Part shown: positions 1 through 4,815 of the stretch, in pieces
Position numbering within the stretch: the stretch's first letter is position 1
Layout of the letters: every line of letters starts with the position of its first letter
Assembly: GCA_015711775.1 (NCBI GenBank)
Contig: JACVJB010000058.1
Span: 1-6,433 of the forward strand
From: Actinomycetota bacterium
Lineage (GTDB): Bacteria > Actinomycetota > Humimicrobiia > Humimicrobiales > Humimicrobiaceae
DNA length: 6,433 nt
Direction of reading: 5' to 3'
Notes under the pieces: generated by a model
Database searches by the model: none
The model's input: only the letters and a program-made list of their open reading frames with translations
Told to the model about the DNA's origin: nothing
Made by a program: the position numbers and the translations under genes

Positions 1-731
1 CAGAACTTATAATTAATTCCCCTTACGTTGTCCCGGAAAGCGAGAGCGCGGCACTGGAGGCTGGCACAGAGCAGGTCCATAAGAAAGAGCCGCTTGAGAA
101 TACTGTTAAGACAATAGTTGCAGAGGAAGCTGAAACCGAAGAGACAACTGCTGAAAGCGCTGAAGCTTTTGAATTAAGCGAAATACAGAAAAAAATAATT
201 CTTCACCTCATGGCTCTTCTTGAAGAAGATATTGAATACGGATATAAAGTATACCCTGAAACGGGGTATCCATCTGAAAATATATGGATCTCAACAGATG
301 TAATATCCATGGTTTTAAAAGATGCCGGCTATGACCTTATGGAACTTATTTATGAAGATATGTTAAACCATAAGGAGGATTACCCCCTGGACATAAAAAA
401 CAGGAAGGAACCCATCAAACATATAGATTTCAGGGATGTTTTTTTCCAGGAAAAATTTTTTAAAAGAAATGCGCTGCAGCTTGAGCTGGACTTTAATCTT
501 GACAATAAGGATATACAGTGGCAGCCTGGCGACATAGTATATTTTCAGTTTGATCCGGATAATCCTTACCAGGACCTTGGCGGCTTTCTTTCATCAAGAA
601 CAAATGAACGGGGAGTTCCGCTTGTAATAATGATCTCAAAGGAGTTTGGAAAAGTAAGCGAAATTGACAAACTGCTTGAGTATACCATAGTAGGGCATTT
701 CAGGTTTCCCAATCCTTATGAAGAAGACTAA
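1..731 (+). CDS. DUF1287-domain protein, 5'-partial, apparently lacking its catalytic residues
   Basis: The frame is open from the left edge (first full codon at 3) to the TAA at 729-731, so the start lies outside the window. The ATG at 210 is unlikely to be the start: it has no Shine-Dalgarno and would cut an amphipathic helix that begins near base 177. Visible codons 1-58 or so form a Glu/Ala/Thr-rich, low-complexity segment, probably a stalk to an N-terminal signal or anchor (inference). The rest resembles DUF1287, a family in the NlpC/P60-like cysteine peptidase clan: STDVI, GYDLMELIYEDM, HIDFRDV, WQPGDIVYF and a terminal IVGHFRFP. Against the family pattern as I recall it (CTDV, HIGIV, IIHN), this protein has Ser for the Cys, Asp for the first His and Met for the second. 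It may be a non-catalytic, perhaps wall-binding, version. It converges on the transporter gene 20 bases away. Family call fairly sure; role unknown. Confidence 0.8.
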   Translation, partial: ELIINSPYVVPESESAALEAGTEQVHKKEPLENTVKTIVAEEAETEETTAESAEAFELSEIQKKIILHLMALLEEDIEYGYKVYPETGYPSENIWISTDVISMVLKDAGYDLMELIYEDMLNHKEDYPLDIKNRKEPIKHIDFRDVFFQEKFFKRNALQLELDFNLDNKDIQWQPGDIVYFQFDPDNPYQDLGGFLSSRTNERGVPLVIMISKEFGKVSEIDKLLEYTIVGHFRFPNPYEED

Positions 732-751
732 ATATACAGGCATGTCCATTT

Positions 752-1465
752 TTAGTCAAAAAACCTGAAGGGGCTGAAGTTTGTATTTGTGTCATAATGA
801 TCAGTTTTCTCACGACTTTTAAGAAATTTTACCACCTGGTAAGTCGCTGGAGTCAGTACTATTTCAAAACCAACTTTGAAAATATAGTTTGAAATTATTA
901 TAAGAAATACAAGGTTAAAGTTGTACAGGCCCGCAAATGCAACAATCACAAATAATGCCGTATCAAGTGCCTGGCCCACTATGGTTGAGCTTATTGTCCT
1001 TGTCCAGAGGTATTTTCCCCCTGTAAGTATTTTCATTTTCGCAAGAATGAATGAATTTGAAAACTCGCCGGCAAAATACGCAATAAGGGAGGCGGCGACT
1101 ATCCTGGGCGTCTGTCCCAGTATTTTCATATAAGCATCCTGCAGCTCCCAGCCTGCAGCCGGTTTTATAAGGCCAATGATCCCAAGAGTGGCAGACATTA
1201 GAACTGCAGACATAAATCCTGTCCATATTACTTTTCTTCCCGTTTTATATCCGTAAACTTCAGTTAATATGTCCCCAAATATATACGATAGCGGAAACAG
1301 TATTGTGCCGCCGTCAAAAGTGAATTTCCATATCTGCACTATTTTTGTCGAGGCAATATTTGATATAAGAAGCACAGCCACAAAAAGACCGGTTATAAGG
1401 CTTATATATCTGTAGCCCTGCCTTCCCGGCGCGTTTTGCAAATTTTCATTTCCTTTTGCCTGCAC
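752..1465 (-). CDS. yhhQ: Queuosine precursor transporter, YhhQ/VUT family (DUF165)
   Basis: A 237-residue integral membrane protein, normal length for the family, expected in the inner membrane to import queuosine precursors (preQ0/preQ1) for tRNA modification. Six or so hydrophobic segments are visible. Family signatures include SNIASTKI (35-42), FPLSYIFGDILTEVYGYK (57-74), WTRTISSTIVGQALDTALF (154-172), KVGFEIVLTPATYQVVKFLK (197-216) and the C-terminal YDTNTNFSPF block. Translation starts at GTG 1465, with AGGGG on the minus strand five bases upstream; no in-frame ATG lies before the first membrane segment. The substrate is inferred from the family, since other members are annotated only as VUT transporters. 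No preQ1 riboswitch is recognisable in the 126-base leader and no queuosine gene lies in the window. The gene diverges from the small membrane protein at 1592. Confidence 0.9.
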   Translation of the reverse strand: MQAKGNENLQNAPGRQGYRYISLITGLFVAVLLISNIASTKIVQIWKFTFDGGTILFPLSYIFGDILTEVYGYKTGRKVIWTGFMSAVLMSATLGIIGLIKPAAGWELQDAYMKILGQTPRIVAASLIAYFAGEFSNSFILAKMKILTGGKYLWTRTISSTIVGQALDTALFVIVAFAGLYNFNLVFLIIISNYIFKVGFEIVLTPATYQVVKFLKSREKTDHYDTNTNFSPFRFFD

Positions 1466-1511
1466 AAAAACCCCTGTTTTTGCAACTTATCTTTTTAATA
1501 GAATTTATATT

Positions 1512-1527
1512 TAGTATAATGATACTA
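1512..1527. promoter_or_regulatory. 16-base perfect inverted repeat in divergent promoter region, with embedded -10 box
   Basis: TAGTAT-AATG-ATACTA is a perfect 6-base inverted repeat with a 4-base centre. The + strand hexamer TATAAT (1515-1520), an exact -10 consensus, lies inside it and would serve the gene at 1592; the -35 position (1492-1497, TTTTTA) matches poorly. On the minus strand TATACT (from 1518) and TATAGT (from 1529) are -10-like and could serve the transporter gene. A dimeric regulator bound here could control both divergent genes. That is inference; in so AT-rich a spacer some symmetry is expected by chance. Confidence 0.35.
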
Positions 1528-1577
1528 TAAACATAGAAAATATTTTTATTATTATATATATTTTAAATAATTTTTTC

Positions 1578-1584
1578 AGGAGGG
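1578..1584 (+). promoter_or_regulatory. Strong ribosome binding site of the 71-residue protein gene
   Basis: AGGAGGG lies seven bases before the ATG at 1592. It is a near-full match to the anti-Shine-Dalgarno, stands out in an otherwise A/T-only spacer, and is the main reason to treat this short reading frame as a real gene. Confidence 0.85.
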
Positions 1585-1591
1585 TTAAAAC

Positions 1592-1807
1592 ATGGACAGT
1601 GAGAAAAAGACTGATAAAAAAATAATTTATTATGTGCTGGGCGGAGCTGCGGCAGGAGCGGTCGCAGGATACATCGTCAATAAAGTCGGTTTTAAAAACA
1701 TTGTAAATGTTCTTAAAACAAAAAAAATTATTCCTGAAAATTTGATAAAAACAATATCTGAATTTACAAGCAATAAATCAGACGATAACTTTGACCTTGA
1801 TGACTGA
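1592..1807 (+). CDS. Small glycine-zipper membrane protein, hypothetical
   Basis: A 71-residue protein of unknown function. A lysine-rich N-terminus (residues 1-10) is followed by one hydrophobic segment (about 11-33) with small-residue repeats GGAAAGAVAG at 17-26, a glycine-zipper or YtxH-like pattern that promotes helix packing in the membrane. A basic amphipathic stretch (35-57) and an acidic tail (64-71, rich in Asp) follow. The positive N-terminus suggests an N-in topology with the tail outside, but lysines on both sides of the segment make this uncertain. A strong Shine-Dalgarno seven bases upstream and a consensus -10 box about 75 bases upstream support expression. It stands alone between a divergent transporter gene and a convergent membrane protein gene. 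No confident family assignment; it is a real gene with good probability. Confidence 0.8.
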   Translation: MDSEKKTDKKIIYYVLGGAAAGAVAGYIVNKVGFKNIVNVLKTKKIIPENLIKTISEFTSNKSDDNFDLDD

Positions 1808-1820
1808 AGCTCAATGCAAC

Positions 1821-1839
1821 AGTAAAAACTTTTTTTACT
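1821..1839. terminator. AT-rich hairpin after the 71-residue gene, possible terminator
   Basis: AGTAAAAA at 1821-1828 pairs with TTTTTACT at 1832-1839 across a 3-base loop, 14 bases past the stop codon. The 3' arm is itself T-rich, but only one G-C pair is present, so the stem is weak. It lies between convergent genes and could act on either strand. Confidence 0.3.
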
Positions 1840-1877
1840 CAAAACAGTTTAACATATTTAAATAATAGAACCGCGCT

Positions 1878-1905
1878 CTTAATTCCTGCTTTAGCGGAAG
1901 TTAAG
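1878..1905. terminator. Hairpin between convergent genes, possible terminator
   Basis: CTTAA-TTCC (1878-1886) pairs with GGAA-TTAAG (1896-1905, one bulged G), and an inner GC/GC pair closes a TTTA loop. It overlaps the stop codon of the minus-strand gene at 1901. A T-rich run follows on the + strand (1908-1922) but not on the minus strand, so if it terminates it most likely serves the + strand gene ending at 1807. Confidence 0.35.
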
Positions 1906-2290
1906 GCTTTATAATTTCTTTTTGTTTCGGCTTTTTGCGCATGACAAGAAAATAGTATATTATTGCCCCGATTCCGCCCGCAAGGACAATTATTAGTATC
2001 CACATCAGCTTTGAATTAGGGTTTGCATCAGGAAAATCCGCATTTTCCCTTTTTGCGCAGTCAACAAGCATAATTATCCACACCACAAAAAAGAATACTC
2101 CTGCAAGCCAGGATACTGCAATAATGCAGATATAAAGGCCGGCAAATCCGGCAATTGCAGTCACGCCTGCAGCTGATGCTGTTTCTTCACTGCATGCGGA
2201 AAGAGAAATTAAAATCAGTATCAATATTACGCCTGCCAATAATGGCAAAAATTCCAGCCGGTTTTTTAGTTTTAATTTTTCAGTTTTCAT
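1901..2290 (-). CDS. PLDc_N-like small membrane protein with lipobox-type signal
   Basis: From the ATG at 2290 this is a 129-residue protein. A longer form begins at TTG 2320, but no ribosome binding site precedes it, while AAAGGA (2303-2308) lies upstream of the ATG, though at a long 12-base spacing. Residues 14-33 form a hydrophobic signal ending in LSAC, a lipobox-like motif with Cys33. Two or three membrane segments follow. The last part, FFFVVWIIMLVDCAKR, then NPNSKLMWILIIVLAGGIGAIIYYFL and a basic tail, resembles the PLDc_N domain (the short membrane module also found at the N-terminus of cardiolipin synthases), but no phospholipase HKD domain is present, so no enzyme activity should be assumed. 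Whether the Cys is truly lipidated is unclear, as it could simply lie in a membrane helix. Function unknown. Confidence 0.75.
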   Translation of the reverse strand: MKTEKLKLKNRLEFLPLLAGVILILILISLSACSEETASAAGVTAIAGFAGLYICIIAVSWLAGVFFFVVWIIMLVDCAKRENADFPDANPNSKLMWILIIVLAGGIGAIIYYFLVMRKKPKQKEIIKP

Positions 2291-2374
2291 TTTAATAATT
2301 ATTCCTTTCAATTTGTTCAAGGTATAAAACGGAATGAAAAAGGGAACCGTTCTCTTGAACTTTTTGATTTTCTG

Positions 2375-2412
2375 AAAGCCTGTTTTAGTTATAACATTAA
2401 AATAAAGGCTTT
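2375..2412. repeat. Nested inverted repeat upstream of the PLDc_N-like gene
   Basis: AAAGCCT (2375-2381) is the exact complement of AGGCTTT (2406-2412). Inside, TTTTA (2383-2387) pairs with TAAAA (2398-2402), and the loop contains the palindrome GTTATAAC (2388-2395). It lies in the 197-base gap between the FMN reductase stop and the ATG at 2290. It may be a terminator for the reductase or an operator or leader structure for the next gene; no T-run follows on the minus strand, which argues against a classical terminator. The rest of this gap shows nothing clear. Confidence 0.4.
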
Positions 2413-2487
2413 ACAGTTTTATTTTATACTAACAGATTCAGGCAATGATATCCATAAATACGGCATGATTTGATTTAATTTTTATTC

Positions 2488-3078
2488 TTATTCATTAAGC
2501 TTTTTTAAAAGCCATGCCATATTTTCGCCAAGCGTTTTTAAAGTGCCCACACCTTCTTCATCAGTTAAAATTTCTCCGGGTTCTCTTCCGATTGCAAAAT
2601 TCCAGTATGTGGAATAAGGAACAATTGCCTCTCCCAGCGCATAAAAATTGGTAATCTGCGCAAGCGTTTCATTTGCGCCATGACGCCTGACCACTGCAAC
2701 AGGCGCGCAGACCTTTCTTTTAATGAGATTGCCTCCGCCACCCCTTGAGCAGTAGCCTGCCCGGTCTATAAATGCTTTCACTTCAGGGGTTATTGAACCG
2801 AAATAAACAGGGGAACCTATAATAAGGCCCTGCGCAGTATAAATTTTTTCAAGGTACTCGTTTAAAATATCCTCCCTGTCATTTTTATATCCGTGGCAGT
2901 ATCCGTCTTTTTCTTTCCTGCACCTCAAGCATACCTTACATGGGTTATATATTTTTCCTCCAACCTGCAGGCGCTCAGTCTCGATACCATTTTCCTGCAG
3001 TTTGCTGCATACGATATCAAGAGCAATGGAAGTATTTCCTTTGGCTTTAGGGCTTCCGTTTAAAGCAATTACCTTCAT
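2488..3078 (-). CDS. NADPH-dependent FMN reductase / iron-sulfur flavoprotein-like protein
   Basis: A 196-residue flavodoxin-fold protein, expected to be cytoplasmic and to bind FMN. The phosphate loop is GSPKAKGNTS (8-17), and GSPVYFGSIT (88-97) is the second flavin-contact loop. Between them four cysteines, C47, C50, C53 and C61, form CX2CX2CX7C, matching the compact cluster motif known for Isf-type iron-sulfur flavoproteins of anaerobes, so a [4Fe-4S] cluster beside the FMN is likely. A glycine run (113-116) and RRHGANETLAQI (131-142) are further family-like stretches. Such proteins pass electrons and may reduce oxygen species or quinones; the substrate here is unknown. The ATG at 3078 has AAGGAG seven bases upstream. 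The gene lies 80 bases downstream of alr on the same strand and may be read from it or from its own weak promoter. Confidence 0.85.
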   Translation of the reverse strand: MKVIALNGSPKAKGNTSIALDIVCSKLQENGIETERLQVGGKIYNPCKVCLRCRKEKDGYCHGYKNDREDILNEYLEKIYTAQGLIIGSPVYFGSITPEVKAFIDRAGYCSRGGGGNLIKRKVCAPVAVVRRHGANETLAQITNFYALGEAIVPYSTYWNFAIGREPGEILTDEEGVGTLKTLGENMAWLLKKLNE

Positions 3079-3085
3079 AAAAATT

Positions 3086-3128
3086 CTCCTTCTTAAAGAA
3101 TACTATATTTAATTTATTTTAATGTCCT
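3086..3128 (-). promoter_or_regulatory. Ribosome binding site and weak candidate promoter of the FMN reductase gene
   Basis: On the minus strand AAGGAG (3086-3091) is a clear ribosome binding site seven bases before the ATG. Further upstream, TATAGT (3102-3107) resembles a -10 box and AGGACA (3123-3128) a -35 box, but their 15-base spacing is short. The ribosome site is convincing; the promoter is only a candidate. Confidence 0.4.
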
Positions 3129-3158
3129 TATTTCTTACCGGTTTATGACTTTTTAATC

Positions 3159-4337
3159 CTAATGTATGTATACCCTTGGTATCCTGTCTTTAAGCATGCA
3201 AAGTATTTCATAATTTATCGTGCCTATAAGCGATGCCAGGTAATCAGCGCTTATTTCCCTGAAAGTTGAATTACCTATAAGCATAACTTCAGTTCCTTCT
3301 GAAATACCGCTTCTGTCCGGAATATCAGTTACATCAAGCATCAGCTGATCCATTGTTACATTTCCTGCAACAGGCGCAATTGCGCCGTTTACAAGCACTC
3401 CCGCTTTATTTGAAAGCAGCCTTGAATAACCGTCAGCGTAACCTATCGGTACAGTGGCAATTAAAGAATTGCGTTTAGTCTTAAAAGTTGCGCCATAGCT
3501 AATGCTCTCACCTTCAGGCACTTCTTTTACAAAAGATATTTTTGATTTAAGGCTGAGCACCGGCTTAAGCCTTTTAAGCACGCCGACAATATCATCCTTA
3601 AGAATCCCGTGGCTTTCCGGAGCAAAAGGGCTGAGACCATACAGCGCAATGCCAAGCCTTGCCATATCGAAATGATATTTGCTGTCTCTTAAAAAGGCGG
3701 CGCTGTTTGCGCAATGCACAATTTTAAACCTGATATTTCTGTTTTCAAGGCTTTTTAAAACATCCGTAAATCTTTCATACTGCATATTTGTATAACCCTG
3801 GCTGGCGTCGCCTGCACAGGAAAAATGCGTAAAAATACCGTCTGCTCTTATTCCTTTAAGCTCTTTTATCGCTGTAATCGTCTGGACCGCATCCCTGTAA
3901 TTTATCCCGACCCTGTTCATGCCTGTGTCCACTTTTAAATGTACAGCCAACTTTTTACCAAAACTGACGCCCTTGCGAGAAACTGCTTCTGCTTTGGCAA
4001 AAGAATTAAGGCAGAGTATGAAATCATACTTGATAGCATCAGCGACAATTTCCATTGGCGGCTCGCCAAGTATGTATAAGGGCACTTTAATGCCTGCTTT
4101 TCTTAAACGTATACCGTCTTCTGCAAGAGCCACGCCAAGAGCATTTACTTTATTCTTTACAAGGTGCCTGGATACTTCAATAATTCCATGCCCGTACGCA
4201 TTTGATTTTACAACAGCCATTATTTTTGCGGCAGGGGTTTTAAGACAGGATTTCAATACTGCAACATTGTTTGAAAGATAAGAAAGGTTTATATCAATTC
4301 TTGTAAATCTCTTATTGCGGGGATTTGCTTTTATCAT
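3159..4337 (-). CDS. alr: Alanine racemase (PLP-dependent)
   Basis: A 392-residue, full-length alanine racemase that interconverts L- and D-alanine and supplies D-Ala for peptidoglycan in the cytoplasm. The PLP lysine is K44 in AVVKSNAYGHG, and the second catalytic base is Y281 in ISYGATF. Other family marks are HLKVDTGMNRVG (133-144, with K135 and R142), THFSCAGD (170-177), HCANSAA (208-214), ARLGIALYG (226-234), VPIGYADGY (296-304), GNVTMDQ (325-331) and GTINYE (372-377). All key residues are present, so it should be active. The start at ATG 4337 gives the usual lead into RIDINLSYLSNNV. No Shine-Dalgarno precedes it: the 13 bases between the CBS gene stop and this ATG are A/T-rich, so translation probably depends on coupling to the upstream gene. 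It ends with TAG and no terminator is evident after it. Confidence 0.97.
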   Translation of the reverse strand: MIKANPRNKRFTRIDINLSYLSNNVAVLKSCLKTPAAKIMAVVKSNAYGHGIIEVSRHLVKNKVNALGVALAEDGIRLRKAGIKVPLYILGEPPMEIVADAIKYDFILCLNSFAKAEAVSRKGVSFGKKLAVHLKVDTGMNRVGINYRDAVQTITAIKELKGIRADGIFTHFSCAGDASQGYTNMQYERFTDVLKSLENRNIRFKIVHCANSAAFLRDSKYHFDMARLGIALYGLSPFAPESHGILKDDIVGVLKRLKPVLSLKSKISFVKEVPEGESISYGATFKTKRNSLIATVPIGYADGYSRLLSNKAGVLVNGAIAPVAGNVTMDQLMLDVTDIPDRSGISEGTEVMLIGNSTFREISADYLASLIGTINYEILCMLKDRIPRVYIH

Positions 4338-4350
4338 ATTTTAATGTCAA

Positions 4351-4815
4351 TTATTTTTTTAGTGTCATTGATTTTACAATGTCAGCTCTTGTTACAATAC
4401 CTGTAAGCCTGCCGTCGCTGTCTATTACAGGCAACCTGTTTATTTTCTTTTGCAGCATTATCTGCGCAGCATCGCTTACAGGTGTTTGGGTTGTTATTGT
4501 AACAACTTTTTTTGTCATTATATCTTCAACTTTTGTAGCAAGGTGCTTTTTAAGGTTTTCTCTGAATTTTGTAAAACTTTCAAGATATATTATTGCATCA
4601 AGCAGCTTAAAATAACGGGGGAAATGCAGGTCCGTGTCCCTTACTATGATATCAGCCTCAGTAACAATTCCAATAAGTTCTCCGTTGCTGTCTGTTACAG
4701 GCATTCCGCTGACTTTGTTTTTTAAAAGTGCTTCAGAAAGTTCTTCAATTGAAGCGTCGCTCCCAATTGTTATAACTTTTTCCGTCATAATATCTTTTGC
4801 AGTTAATTCTGTCAT
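4351..4815 (-). CDS. CBS-domain pair protein
   Basis: A 154-residue cytoplasmic protein made almost entirely of two CBS motifs (about 7-60 and 97-150), each opening with DIMT-K-VxTI and closing with GIVTEADI or GIVTRADIV. Such tandem pairs (Bateman modules) usually bind adenine nucleotides, and the GIVTxAD motifs fit ribose contact. Residues 61-96 are a charged, aromatic linker (LHFPRYFKLLDAIIYLE and onward) common in stand-alone bacterial CBS proteins. No effector domain is attached, so it probably acts on a partner protein. The start ATG 4815 overlaps the stop of the upstream nnr gene as ATGA, and AGGAG (4821-4825) lies five bases before it. alr follows after 13 bases. The tight coupling suggests a role tied to nucleotide state and these two enzymes, but that is inference. 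Confidence 0.92.
   Translation of the reverse strand: MTELTAKDIMTEKVITIGSDASIEELSEALLKNKVSGMPVTDSNGELIGIVTEADIIVRDTDLHFPRYFKLLDAIIYLESFTKFRENLKKHLATKVEDIMTKKVVTITTQTPVSDAAQIMLQKKINRLPVIDSDGRLTGIVTRADIVKSMTLKK

Noticed and set aside
921..1226. Short frames on both strands within the transporter gene
   Set aside because: They sit inside an intact YhhQ-family gene and resemble no protein family.
1630..1842. 70-residue minus-strand frame opposite the small membrane protein
   Set aside because: The + strand frame has a strong Shine-Dalgarno and sensible topology; this one has neither.
2291..2320. TTG start at 2320 for the PLDc_N-like protein
   Set aside because: No ribosome binding site precedes the TTG, and the extra ten residues add a charged stretch before an already complete signal. 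ATG 2290 is preferred, with some doubt because of its 12-base spacing.
2349..2371. GTTC-TCTT-GAAC followed by a T-run, terminator-like on the + strand
   Set aside because: The stem is only four base pairs, and no + strand gene ends nearby.
3919..4281. 120-residue + strand reading frame opposite alr
   Set aside because: It lies entirely antisense to the N-terminal half of a well-conserved alanine racemase, and its translation shows no recognisable domain.
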